A stretch of 64,000 bases of DNA, from the NCBI GenBank assembly GCA_922989275.2, contig OV277871.1:1612001-1676000 (forward strand), in the 5' to 3' direction. The position numbers were made by a program, and so were the translations under genes. Below the pieces are notes generated by a model. That model had not been told where the DNA came from, searched no databases, and worked only from the letters and a program-made list of their open reading frames with translations. This stretch comes from Gari tellinella (taxonomy: Eukaryota; Mollusca; Bivalvia; Cardiida; Psammobiidae). Positions 1-10,564 of this stretch are shown here, piece after piece. Every line of letters starts with the position of its first letter. Position 1 is the stretch's first letter.

Positions 1-80
1 TTGTCATTTTTTTCATATCTGCAATGCGTTTGCGTTTCGTTTGCGTTTCAACGGGAAAGAATAACGGTTTCTCCACTGTA
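1..80 (+). mobile_element. Family A MITE, right end, cut by window edge
   Basis: GCGTTTGCGTTTC, GGGAAAGAATAACG and the terminal CTCCACTGTA are present. Confidence 0.85.
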
Positions 81-815
81 TAAGTACCCGTGAGGCTGTG
101 AAGTCCAGTGGTCATTTATAACTGTGTTGTCAGGTCATTTGGCTTACTGTCGTTACTAAAGACCAGCCGTTTTATCACAGATAGATTACGGTCACATGTG
201 GCTAGTGATATCTTTTAGATCCCCTGGAAATTCATGATGACTGAGTGTGTCTGACAAAACAAAACTCAAATGTGTCTTTTGAGGTTTGTGTGTGAAATAT
301 GCATACTATTTTGTCTTCATAGTGTTTTGTATGACTTATGCATACTGCAATTCCTCGCTCGTTTGTTGTCTGGCATAAATAACGTGTCATGGTATTATCG
401 TTGCTGATGATATATATATCGTAATGTGAACCGAATGTTCCATGAATACGTACATAATTTGTTGTAATATCCTTTCCGTGACGTATTTTTTAAGTATTGC
501 TGGATGTTCTTTTATGTGGCATGCGTATTATTCTAAATCTTGGCATGAGTGTATTTAGTATCATAAATAGTTTTGAATATGTCATTTTGACATATGCTCG
601 TTTCAACATTTGCATACTGAAAGTTCAATTGTAGTAGAAATCGACCAGTTGTAAAGTCAGTGATCATCCATTTGACTGTCAAATCATTTGGCTAACTGTC
701 GTGACTAAATACTACACCTTTCTGAAATACATAACAACTAAGAGTGGCATGTGGTATCGTGTATTCATGATGTCTGGCAGAACAAAACTATAGGGTGTCT
801 GTGAAATATAATATA
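81..815. other. Unassigned
   Basis: AT-rich. Two similar pieces (TCATTTGGCTAACTGTCG-like at 134 and 686, with GATCAGTGG or TGTGG nearby) suggest an old duplication. No gene seen. Confidence 0.5.
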
Positions 816-956
816 TAGAGGATATTGAATGAGTGTTTTTTCAGTAATGAATTTATTGAACGAGTTGGTTAAAACTATATGTTGCGAGCCTTGGCGAGCA
901 ACATATCATTTTTTTTCCAAAGAGTTCAATAAATGCATTACTGAAAAATATCCTAT
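816..956. mobile_element. Palindromic MITE, family L
   Basis: GGATATTGAATGAGTG on the left pairs with the complement of the right end, and TTCAGTAATG...TTTATTGAAC pairs inward. The centre has ATATGTTGC/GCAACATAT arms. Its ends resemble those of the palindrome at 48832. Confidence 0.65.
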
Positions 957-1542
957 TTATCACATAAACAACGGATTGCACAAAAATCTGAACTTTCTTA
1001 CTTTCAATTTTATCCCCGCTATAAGGAAAACGATACGTCACAACTGTTATTGGGCTTTATTCATACACGAAAAGAAAATAGTACAACACACATGGAAAGA
1101 AAGAAAGAAAACCATAACAACATGTTATGAAAAATGCTTATAAAGTTATATTAAAACTTTCAACTTTTTCAATTAGGATAAAGTTTAAAAACCGTTTGTT
1201 TTTGATTTAAATTGGGTTTTCTTTACATTCAGTTACATTCTGATAACGTCATTTTCATGTGGGGCCTACGTCATCAAATTGTCTAGACGTATTGGACTGT
1301 TCATACCATCTGTTCCACAAGCCTTACTCCGAATCACTTTCAATTACGCGTAATCTCTTCCTTTTGGGTTCTACTGGAGAAAAAATTTGATACACATTAA
1401 TATTAAATGTTCCACCATGAACTAGGCCGTTGAATATAAAGTTGAGCATGTCTGTCACTTGCAATTATTTTGTTGATTGTTGGTGTTCCGGTTTTGATGA
1501 ACTAACAGTTGTAACATTTGATGTTGACGGGATAGCCCGTAT
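957..1542. other. Unassigned
   Basis: I see no coding or repeat structure in it. Confidence 0.5.
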
Positions 1543-1911
1543 TTAACATTGACTTCCAGTTTGGTGCATAATGCCAGCGATGTTTCTATGCTAGTTATCA
1601 TTAATTTGGCTGCAATTGTTTATTGAGGAACTATTTTTGTGACCAGATATTTGTGCAATTTGTTTTGGAGGAACGTTGTTGTTACTCAGCTTCTGGATTA
1701 GATATTTTCTAGCACTGTGATTTGAAAGATGTCTACTGCTGGAAATTTCACCCTTTTTAACCATTGATGTCATCATGTTTCCAAGTTTCTTTTTTCCTAC
1801 CGGATTTCCTTTCAACCAAGTTGCATTTTGTGAAGGGAATGGTTTGGAGAAACTTGCAATGTAGAAAGAATGATGCGGACGCGAATAATTCAAGGCAAAA
1901 CGACCAGGATC
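1543..1911 (-). pseudogene. Crypton-type tyrosine recombinase C-terminal fragment
   Basis: The translated segment resembles the catalytic end of Crypton-derived tyrosine recombinases (the domain also found in KIAA1958/ZMYM-like proteins). Visible landmarks are WLKGNPVGKKKLG, then NHSARK with the H-x-x-R box, then PPKQIAQISGHKN with the second histidine. Nine residues after that His, where the nucleophilic tyrosine is expected (SINNY in relatives), this copy has cysteine (TGC at 1612-1614, complement). A TAG at 1591-1593 interrupts the frame, which reads on sensibly to a TAA at 1543-1545. Upstream is closed by a stop at 1912-1914. Assignment rests on motif memory, not a search. Confidence 0.7.
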
Positions 1912-1944
1912 CTAAATGTTCTTAGACGACACTGATACAGTTGC

Positions 1945-2171
1945 AACCCGGAAGAAAAAAGCCTTCACAACGTTAATTCGGCCACATCTAGAGTATACAT
2001 CATCAGTATGGGATCCTCATTTCAAACAGGACATCACATCTCTAGAAAAGGTCCAGCGGCGTGGAGCTCGATTTGTTATGGTCATCTAGGCCTGCTCCTA
2101 CCGAGAAAGTGTTACTTCTATGCTCCATGATCTGGAATGGCCTCCACTACAACATCGGAGAAAAACACACA
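1945..2171 (+). pseudogene. Fragment of a CR1/jockey-type LINE reverse transcriptase C-terminus
   Basis: From 1952 the frame gives KKKAFTTLIRPHLEYTSSVW and then DP, EKVQRRGARFVM: the typical sequence after the RT thumb in CR1/jockey elements. It hits a stop near 2087. Another frame then continues with SVTSMLHDLEWPPLQHRRK up to about 2165. At least one frameshift has occurred, and the fragment is cut by the family B element that follows. Confidence 0.75.
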
Positions 2172-2396
2172 TCAAGAGGCGCGTTTGAAAACAGTTTGGA
2201 TCCTGATCAGACGCCGCGTCACGCGGCGTTTGATCAGGATCCAAACTATTTGGCACTCATTGCGAAAGATCGTCAGTCATACTGCCTTACATCTAACTTT
2301 AAAACGATATCGCAGACAACATTATTGAAGCAAACGACAACATGGCAGTGAAGGGGTAAATGTCTCAAGATAAGTTTGACCACGAAAGGGTTAAAA
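2172..2396 (-). mobile_element. Family B MITE, one end missing
   Basis: Starts at GGCGCGTTTGAAAACAG after the LINE scrap and carries the full hairpin (2193-2252). It continues through GCAGACAACATTATTGAAGC and GTGAAGGGGTAAA to AAAGGGTTAA. Confidence 0.85.
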
Positions 2397-2480
2397 AGTC
2401 AACAAGTTATTTTATACAAGTTTGAAATACGTTATTCTTTCCAAATAATTGTGTTTGTAGTGAACCAATGTTATCGATTG

Positions 2481-2730
2481 TACAGTGGAGAATCTGTTAT
2501 TCTTTCCCAATAAACGCGTTTACGCTAAACCTATTATTTGCAGTGCAAACAGTTTGGTGCCAGATCAGACGCCGGGTAACCCGGCTTCTGATCAGGCTCC
2601 AAACTGTTTGCCACCAAGATAAACATGAAATATCAGAATTGTCCAAAAGTTGTTCTTTTCTACGTTTTAGTGCTTTGCGTTTGCGTACGTTTGCGTTTAA
2701 ACGGGAAAGAATAACAGATTCTCCACTGTA
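2481..2730 (+). mobile_element. Family A MITE, complete
   Basis: TA-flanked, ends TACAGTGGAGAATCTG and its complement, with the central hairpin at 2548-2607 (one arm has CGGCTT for CGGCGT). Confidence 0.9.
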
Positions 2731-2875
2731 ATCAACTAAGGACTAGGTCAGACGTAACTCTGCCTCTGATTAGCCTCCAAACTGTCTGTCATTCCTGTTT
2801 TAATATACCGTCGAAATATGGAAACACGTGTCAAGTCCTTCATTGTCTTGCACTGCAATTGCGTTGAGTTTCCTT

Positions 2876-3065
2876 TAACCCTTTCATGATCAAATTTATC
2901 GTTATATGTTTACCCCTTCACCGCCATATTGTCGTCTGCTTCAATATTGTCGTCTGCAATATCGTTTCAAAGTTAAATTTTAGGCAATATGAAGGAAGAA
3001 ATTTCAAAACGAGTGTCAAACAGTTTGGATCCTGATCAGACGCCGCATTATGCTGCGTTTCAGCT
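2876..3065 (+). mobile_element. Family B MITE, first half
   Basis: TTTAACCCTTTCATGATC, CCGCCATATTGTCGTCTGC, then a hairpin that breaks down after GACGCCGCATTATGC. Confidence 0.8.
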
Positions 3066-3407
3066 GAACGTAAATTGTTTTCAAAGGTAATCACCATTTC
3101 GTCGCTATCATGTAAATAGTTTAGTATCATTCTGACAAATGATAGCTGACAGAACCTCACCAGCCAGACAGGAACAAAACTATTTTGACACGATTCACAA
3201 GAGACTACCAAAAATTGTACCTCAAGATATGGTCAACAGAGACAAGCCTTGTTTCTCTGTAAAGTACATCAATGTATTATACAAGAAAACCTTTTTCAGT
3301 CAAGACAATTATCATTCTTACAGTATCATGCGTACATACATTTAATCAGCGCCCTTACATGTGGCCGTTAATATGTTAAAGAACGCATTGCAATGACGCC
3401 AAAAGTA
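3066..3407. other. Unassigned
   Basis: Sequence between a broken family B copy and the large inverted-repeat element; no feature seen. Confidence 0.5.
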
Positions 3408-3420
3408 TACGACGTCTGTA

Positions 3421-3604
3421 GCGGCCCTATATGTAACTAGGCCCCAAATGTAACTACGCGGCCCTACTTGTAACTAAACGGCCCTAAATGTAACTAAACG
3501 TCGAAACGACGTCGAAAAATAAATGGCCCTACTTGTAACAAAAACCGGCCCTATATGTAACTCCGGCCCTATATGTAACTACGCGGCCCTAAATGTAACT
3601 AGGA
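3421..3604 (+). repeat. Subterminal repeats, left arm
   Basis: Eight units of GGCCCTANNTGTAACTA or close variants, spaced 17 to 30 bp, with a short palindromic insert (ACGTCGAAACGACGTCG) between the fourth and fifth. Confidence 0.9.
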
Positions 3605-4574
3605 CCAATGGATGCAAGTACCAAATATTTAAAGTGATTTTTTGTTGGTATAATCATCATCACCACCATCATCATTTTCAACACCATCTTTATTTAAAGT
3701 CCTTGCGTCAACCTGTCCGTCTGTCTGTCCGTCAAAACTTTTGATATGTCACGATAACTATAGGGTTCTTTAAATATTACATGTGTAAGTACATGTACAT
3801 GTATGTATACTTGATATCTTGAGTGAAACAAACTTAAAGCTTTGGGATTGAATCTGATCGACTGAGAGGTTTCGATCTCTTACTTGTACGAGTACGTGTA
3901 CGTGTAGCTCGCTTTTTGTACAGAATACCATCGTGACGGAACCAATGTGATTTGATTTATTGAAATTAAAGGAGTTAAATAGCATTTAAGGTGACACGGT
4001 TGCACGTTATAATAACAGATCAAACAGTCGGTCCGTAACCCATCCCACACCCGTCTCTTCTGACTCTCCCTCCAGCTACCGTGTGTCTGTATGTTTGTCT
4101 GTCTGTCTATCTATCTCTGTCGCTGTCTCTGTTTTGTCTGATGTTTTTGCTGTGAATGACATGGTGATATCTGAGTGTCATTTGTTGATTCATGTCATTT
4201 TACTGTACTTTAAGTCATTACTCTATATTCACGCCCTTTCACGCCTTTACATTTGTAACACATTAATCCCTGACAACGTCAATTGCAAACAAAGTACCTG
4301 TGAAAAGTATACTTGTCCTTTGCAAACAGTGTACAGAGGTTCTGATCACGGTCTTCTCTTTTTGCACATTAGAATTCAATCGTTAAAACACAAACCAGAA
4401 ATGAACATATAAATGAACTTAACTGGACTAATCTGTAGTCCTTAATGAAAGAAACAAGTTCCTCTTGACACAGTCATGCATTTGCAACATAGGAAATCGT
4501 TCATATGCAATTAAATCTCTTCATTACGACCACTAAATTGTGTTAGTTATTAGTAGTTTAAGACAGTTGGCTGC

Positions 4575-4612
4575 GCCAAGCAAGGTGACAGTAAAACAGA
4601 AAGCTCCTTTTA
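4575..4612. repeat. Family F hairpin arm
   Basis: AAGCAAGGTGACAGTAAAAC and AGAAAGCTCC; the partner arm was replaced by the purine tract. Confidence 0.6.
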
Positions 4613-4886
4613 GAGACGGAGAGAGATCGAGAGAGACAGACATGAGGACACAGAGAGACAGGGAGATACAGAGGGACAGGGAGAGAGAAATAGAGAGACA
4701 TAGATAGAGACAGACATAAAGAGAGAATTATAGAGATAGACAGAAAGGAATAGACACATAGAGTCAAAACTAGATAGAAACATTTAGACAGACAAACAGA
4801 GACATAAAAAATTAGAGCGACAAAGACACACATAGAGACTAATAGACAGAGAGAGAGACGGAAACAGAGAGACATATTAGGAGAGA

Positions 4887-4921
<35 letters not shown>
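4600..4921. repeat. Purine-rich tract (GAGACAGA-type) ending in a GA run
   Basis: Low-complexity GA/GACAGA sequence ending in a GA dinucleotide run (about 4881-4921). The long hydrophobic frames on the opposite strand are artefacts of TCTC composition. Confidence 0.9.
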
Positions 4922-4924
<3 letters not shown>

Positions 4925-4966
4925 ATGTGTGTAGATACATGTAGAAATTGATATATACTTCATACA

Positions 4967-5065
4967 GTGGGAAACGTTATTATTTCCCGGTACATCTGTT
5001 TTCGATAAATCTATAATTTACATTGTAAATAGTTTGGAGCAAGATCAGACGCCGGGTAACCGGGA
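4967..5065 (+). mobile_element. Family A MITE, left half
   Basis: Runs from ACAGTGGGAAACG to the hairpin loop GGGTAACCGGG and then changes abruptly into the purine tract. Confidence 0.75.
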
Positions 5066-5305
5066 GACAGGGATAGAGACAGAGATAGAGATAACCATTA
5101 ATAGAGAAAGACAGAGATACAGAAAGGGGGAGACACACAGGGACAGATACAAAAGAAACAGAGAGATACAGATAGACAGACAGAGACAAAGACAGAGACA
5201 TTCACAATTGGAGCGACAAAAACACACAGAGATACAGAGAGAAACAGAAACAGAGAGAAAATGACAAAGAGAGACATATAGGGAGAGAAAAAGATATAGA
5301 ACAAG
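5060..5305. repeat. Second purine-rich tract, tandem copy of the first
   Basis: Same composition as the tract at 4600. Both run into nearly the same sequence (GATATATACTTCATA) and then the left end of a family A element, so tract plus MITE end were duplicated together with a period near 375 bp. Confidence 0.75.
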
Positions 5306-5334
5306 TGTGTTGATAGAGATCGATATATACTTCA

Positions 5335-5584
5335 TAAAGTGGAGAAACGTTATGCTTTCGCAATAAACACGTTTACGCTTAATCTTTTATTTCCATTGCA
5401 AACAGTTCAGGGCCAGATCAGATGCTAGGTAACCAGGCGTCTGATCAGGTTCCAAACTGTTTTCAACTCAGATTAAAATAAACAGGTGGAAATATCAAAC
5501 ATTTGCCTATTTCTACATTTTACTGCACTGCGTTTGCGTTTCGTTTGCGTTTAAATGGGGGAAAATAAAGTTTTATCCGCTGTA
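5335..5584 (+). mobile_element. Family A MITE, complete but diverged
   Basis: Ends AAGTGGAGAAACG and ATCCGCTGTA. The hairpin reads GATGCTAGGTAACCAGGCGTC. Confidence 0.8.
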
Positions 5585-5585
5585 T

Positions 5586-6774
5586 TTGGCATCTGTATTC
5601 AATTGAAGCACTTGAGCTCGTTGCTTCTTGGGTCATGTCCGACAAAGGTCAAAGTCATTTAGAGGTCATGGTCTGTAGCAACATGGTTTGTAAAAATTAT
5701 CTAAATTGTATTTATTTTTTTACAATCATGTCAATTTTTACAAATTATGTTCACATTCGACATGATTTGATTATTTTTTTTTACAAATCATGTCGAATAC
5801 CTGGTATTAAATAGCATACTTAAGTATTTATATAAGTGTTTCCGGCACCGCAACACATTTAACACAATTGAGTGATTTATATGTTAAATTAGACAGTCAG
5901 TAGAAATAATTACTACATAAATGGCATGCATGTACATCTCATGGAGCTGCACATTTTGAATGAAGGCATATCAAGGTCAAGGTCATCAGTAAAGGTCAAA
6001 AGTCAAATATATAGGTCAATGTCATAACTGTTGAGCCAGTAGACACAATTACTTCATAATTGGCAAACTAAATAAAAGAGATTTACATGTTTGTGTTTAT
6101 GTTTTTCAAGTCCCATTGTGTTTTCAGAATTATTTTAAATGTCTGAAATACAATAACGGTCAATAATAATGTTTGAACATTCTTATAGGCAAAACCGATC
6201 TATGAAATGTTGAAGACAGATCTAATTCGCCAAAAAGGGCGATTTAAAACCATAATAAACAGAGAAAAGAACTTCTGACATAAACAATACCGCCCGGCTT
6301 AGTGTCAGGTGATACGTCCGGGATCAACTTCACTGTGTGCAAACGTATCCAAGATATGGCTATAAAATAATCCTCATTTCGACACATCGGTGGCAAAACA
6401 AAAGCAACGAGGATAAGTATGTATGTGTATTTTAGGGCTCCATCGTGTGGCCCTACAGTAAACGCCCTGTCCGTCCCTCCGACCGTTTAAAATCTAGGTC
6501 CAGTATGATTACTACTAAAATCGCACGAGGCATGTCTGAGTTTTCCCTTTAAGTATTAAAAATTACTGTTTCAACATTTTTTGCTTTCTTATATGAATAA
6601 TTTTTATTTGACTTTATTGGTATAAAATCTAGGTCATTCATGTAATCTACCTGATATATCACCTGATATAGTATGTGCATATTCATCAAACAGTATTGAC
6701 CCGTCTGTTATAGCAAATATCATCCGTCCGTCAATCATAGTCCAGGTCACCTACATAACATGTTCTATATTTAC
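5586..6774. other. Unassigned interior of the large element
   Basis: AT-rich and noncoding. It contains AGGTCA-type half sites (5650-5680 and 5968-6030) and a partial tandem repeat of about 152 bp, the similar pieces starting near 5892 and 6044. Confidence 0.6.
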
Positions 6775-7037
6775 AAAAATGGTTCATGCGTCTTCGTAAC
6801 ATACGTGAAGACAGCAAATAACCTCAAAACCATTTGATCAGTTCGAATCCCAGTCTGGTCATTTGGATTTTTAATTTGGGGAAGCCTTTGGTGTAGCTTG
6901 CGAAAGGTCGGTGGTTCTACCCTGTTGCCGATTTGTGACTGAAGCAGTTTATAAAGGGCTTCTTGGGTCTCCCTCCACCTGTTATTAGCTGGGCGTCACG
7001 AATGACTGAAATTCAAATCCAATCAAATCAAAACCGG
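6775..7037 (+). mobile_element. tRNA-derived SINE with mollusc-type central domain
   Basis: A good Pol III B box (GTTCGAATCC) lies at 6841-6850; an A box upstream is degenerate. Further on, GTCTCCCTCCACCTG and GCTGGGCGTCACGAATGAC resemble the conserved central domain of mollusc SINEs as I remember it. The 3' end is a short AATC/AATCAA-type tail. The 5' limit is approximate. Confidence 0.6.
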
Positions 7038-7616
7038 TCATCAAAAACAGTCTCTAGAGTGTACTTATCCGTCAGCCAATATAAGTTCAGAGCTAATTAA
7101 TTGATTATCAATTAATAATTATTTTCTTCAGTATTCGAGCTAAAACGCGTCTTGTCAGTATTGATCAACCTAAAATATTATCAATATTTGTCACCAAAGA
7201 CATGAGAATAAATCAGGGACAATAATTCTTTACGGTCTATTCCGAGTTGACCCATTATCAAACTATACTTTCTATCAAAATATTATAACGATTTATGAAC
7301 AAATCAGGTTACTAGAGTGTTCATGGTTAGGTTTTGCATTTTTTTAAATCAAGGACAAGTAACTGTTGACATAATGATCAGATTCAATCCCCACGCTTTA
7401 AGTTTGTTTCACTCAAGATACCAAGTATACATACATGTACTTGATATGTAAAGAACCCGAGTTATCGTGACATATCAAAAGTTTTGACGGACAGACAGAC
7501 GGACAGGTTGACGCAAGGACTTTAAATAAAGATGGTGTTGAAAATGATGATGGTGGTGATGATGATTATACCAACAAAAAATCACTTTAAATATTTGGTA
7601 CTTGCAGTCATTGGTC

Positions 7617-7799
7617 CTAGTTACATTTAGGGCCGCGTAGTTACATATAGGGCCGGAGTTACATATAGGGCCGTTTTTTGTTACAAGTAGGGCCACTTTT
7701 TTTTCGACGTCATTTCGACGTTTAGTTACATTTAGGGCCGTTTAGTTACAAGTAGGGCCGCGTAGTTACATTTGGGGCCTAGTTACATATCGGGCCGCT
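7617..7799 (-). repeat. Subterminal repeats, right arm
   Basis: Mirror image of the array in the left arm, with the same order of unit variants and the same ACGTC-rich insert. This shows that the arms descend from one sequence. Confidence 0.9.
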
Positions 7800-7911
7800 A
7801 CAGACGTCGTTGCATACCTTTGCGTAGAGCATTATATATTTCTTTTATTATGAAATCGGCAATAAGTTTCTCACTACAACAATAATTAGATGCATTGGAA
7901 AATTAATGTTT

Positions 7912-8040
7912 TTGTGGTATCTGATCAGGCTCCAAACTTTTGCCACCCAGATTAAAACTGATAGTCAGAATTGTCAAAAAGTATATTTCATTGCAATGTG
8001 TTTGCGTTTGAACGGAAAGATAACGTTTTCCCCACTGTAT
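7912..8040 (+). mobile_element. Family A MITE, right half
   Basis: Begins inside the right hairpin arm (CTGATCAGGCTCCAAAC) and ends TTTTCCCCACTGTA. Confidence 0.75.
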
Positions 8041-8457
8041 TTCAGACAGGTAGCCATCTCGCAATCGATGGCCAACGACGGTCATCGATTTCTTTACTGA
8101 ACTCATCGCTGAAGGACATTATTGAGCAAAGAAACAGATGGTCTTGTAAGACCTCAAGGTTAAGGGATAGGTGAAGGTGAACTACTAGAAAAACTTTTCT
8201 GTACAATACAGCACATTGTTCTCAAATAACAGACACCATGAACGACCGAGTAAATGACTAGGTTTCCGTAATTCATATAAACCAAGCCCTGGCGATTTCA
8301 CGAAACCGAGAAATAAATGACCATGTCGTCTGGTTTTCACTGATAATTACGTTAGACAGCTCTTTCGACTCTCCTTCTCTCCCGTGACTGGTGTCCAAAT
8401 ATTATCATAGTGATTATCTATCCCGTCTGCCTCATGCCTTTGTAGGCCGATATCGAT
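8041..8457. other. Unassigned
   Basis: No gene or repeat recognised. Confidence 0.5.
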
Positions 8458-8708
8458 CTTTTAACCTTTCACCGGCAAATTATCTTGAGTTTTTTTACCC
8501 CTTCACAGTTATATTGTAGTCTGTTTCAATATTGTTGTCTACAATATCATTTCACATTTAAATTTAAAGCAGTATGACAAGTGAAATTTCGATACGAGTG
8601 ACAAAAAGTTTGAATCCTGATCAGACGCCGGCTAACGCCGGCGTCTGATCTGGATCCAAACTGTTTGCAATGTCGACTTAAGTCGCCTACGCCTGTTAAA
8701 GAGTTAAC
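8458..8708 (+). mobile_element. Family B MITE
   Basis: From TTTTAACCTTTCACC to GTTAAAGAGTTAA. The loop is GCCGGCTAACGCCGGC, and the right end is the GTCGACTTAAGTCGCC variant. Confidence 0.8.
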
Positions 8709-8754
8709 CTCTCTGACTGCCTAATATCGTATGAATTAAAAAGTATCGATTGCG

Positions 8755-8935
8755 ATCGTTTCTTAAAGTTTAGATTTTAAGCGTTTCACGCCAACGAAAC
8801 ATCGATATGAGTGTCAAATGAGTGTCAAGGAGTTTGGCTCTTGATCAAACGCCAAATTAATCGACGTCTAATCAGGATTGAAACTGTTTGCAAACTCCAG
8901 TCAAGTTGAGTTTAGCTTGAAAAGGACCTAATCCT
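8755..8935 (+). mobile_element. Family B MITE, degenerate
   Basis: CATCGATATGAGTGTC, then TTGGCTCTTGATCAAACGCC and GACGTCTAATCAGGATTG. Confidence 0.55.
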
Positions 8936-9386
8936 TCATTCTTTAATCCTGACATGCATTTTCAAGCACTCTCGATCCAGATCAGGCGATCAACTTGGCG
9001 TGATCAGTATCTAAACTAGCTACATTGTAATACTCGTTTATAAATATGATTCTCTAGCATATTAAATGATATATAAATGAAGAACAACAACTTTGTAAAC
9101 GACGATTTGGACGCAGAATTTCGTGTCTTGGTAAGGGTTAAATATGTCAAGACGGTAGCAAATGAAAAATAGGTTTGCAGACCTTTCGTGTCAAAGATGA
9201 AATCTACCTTCCGTTGTAATCGATGGCTTCTGTTTTCCAGTTGAAGGAAGTGGCTCTCTCGTAGATGAAAACGATAATGAACCAGACAGTAAGCTATCAT
9301 AACTGTTATGATGTATCACACAAACACGTATGAGCCTCACCATGCGACAAATAAGGTTGCAAAAACCGTAGATCCACACTTGCCTT
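8936..9386. other. Unassigned
   Basis: No gene recognised. A short TGATCAGTATCTAAACT resembles a decayed hairpin arm near 9000. Confidence 0.5.
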
Positions 9387-10098
9387 TACAGAGGAGAAAA
9401 GGTTATTCTTTCCCAATAAACGCGTTTACGCTAAAACTATTATTTCCATTGCAAACAGGTTGGAGCCAGATCAGACGCCGGGTAACACGGTGTCTGATCA
9501 GGCTCCAAACTGCTTGCCACTAAAATAAACATGAATTGTCAGAATTGTCCAAAAGCTGTACTTTTCTACATTTAAGTGTTTTGTGTTTGCGTTTCGTTTG
9601 CGTTAAAACGGGAAAGAATAACGTTTTCTCCACTGTACCTCAGGCACAGTGGCTAAAACTATTATTTCCATTGCAAACAGTTTGGAGCCAGATCAGACGC
9701 CTGGTAACCCGGCGTCTGATCAGGCTCCAAACTGCTTGCCATTAAAATTAACATGAATTGTCAGAATTGTCCAAAAGCTGTACTTTTCTACATTTAAGTG
9801 TTTTGTGTTTGCGTTTCGTTTGCGTTTTAACGGGAAAGAATACCGTTTTCTCCACTGTATCTCAGGCACAGTGGCTAAAACTATTATTTCCATTCCAAAA
9901 TATTTGGAGCCAGATCAGACGCCGGGTAACCCGGCGTCTGATCAGGCTCCAAACTGCTTGCCACTAAAATTAACATGAATTGTCAGAATTGTCCAAAAGC
10001 TGTACTTTTCTACATTTAAGTGTTTTGTGTTTGCGTTTCGTTTGCGTTTAAACGGGAAAGAATAACGTTTTCTCCACTGTAACTCAGGCACAGTGGCT
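9387..10098 (+). repeat. Tandem array of family A MITE, 222-bp period
   Basis: The first unit has a normal left end (9387). The linker CTCAGGCACAGTGGCT follows each unit at 9639, 9861 and 10083, an exact spacing of 222 bp. Units two and three lack the left TIR, whose place is taken by CACAGTGGCT. Confidence 0.9.
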
Positions 10099-10139
10099 GA
10101 TCAAGGTCTATAGTTGTAAATATGTCAGGAAAAGATTTT

Positions 10140-10232
10140 TTGTATTATGTTGTAAATGTCAAACAGTAAAGACCAAGATCAGCGGACGCGTCAAAGACGC
10201 GTCGGCTGGTCTTGGTCTATACTGTTTGCAAT
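10140..10232. repeat. Hairpin with GGTCTTGGTC arms (family H type)
   Basis: GACCAAGATCAGCGGACGCG pairs with CGCGTCGGCTGGTCTTGGTC; the outer AAACAGTA/TACTGTTT matches the layout of the shared hairpin with a different stem. Confidence 0.75.
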
Positions 10233-10235
10233 GCA

Positions 10236-10564
10236 ATACGTCTGTTTTCGTATAATATCGAAAGTCAAATGCCAAAATGAAAACGCAAGTACCATAAACC
10301 TCATTGATATAAATCTATCTCGCTTACAAGGAATTAGATATAACGAACTATTGCATATTAGGAAAAAGTATGTATTCTTTGTTTCTATTTAACGGAAATA
10401 AAATTGGCCTGAATTTTGGGTATAACAAATGAAATGGTACTGTCCCATGGACTTTGTTATGAGTGAGCTTTACTGTAAGTTGAATGAAGCATATACTTTT
10501 TAACAGATTAAACTTCTTACATTGAGAACCTGAAGGGGAATTTATCTACGACATTGACGTCTGC
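10236..10564. other. Unassigned
   Basis: AT-rich, nothing recognised. Confidence 0.5.

Larger units (their letters stand above)
3408..7813. mobile_element. Large inverted-repeat element (4.4 kb) with subterminal repeat array
   Basis: The arms at 3410-3868 and 7376-7812 are reverse complements over about 440 bp with scattered differences. The tips both read GACGTCTGTAGCGGCC. Each arm holds an array of units based on GGCCCTA-NN-TGTAACTA, then a shared stretch with CATCATCACC-type repeats, TCCGTCTGTCTGTCCGTC and TTGAGTGAAACAAACTTAAA. The interior has purine tracts, family A copies and a SINE, and no transposase. It is non-autonomous; the superfamily is unknown. Confidence 0.8.

Noticed and set aside
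829..1143. Frame of 104 codons
   Set aside because: Starts in a palindromic MITE and continues in low-complexity AT-rich sequence.
4558..5335. Long Leu/Ser/Val-rich frames on the minus strand resembling membrane proteins
   Set aside because: Translation of TCTC/TCTGTC low-complexity sequence; no stable start or conserved motif.
6841..6851. tRNA gene
   Set aside because: Only the B-box/T-arm part is good; no cloverleaf can be folded, so a SINE head is the better reading.
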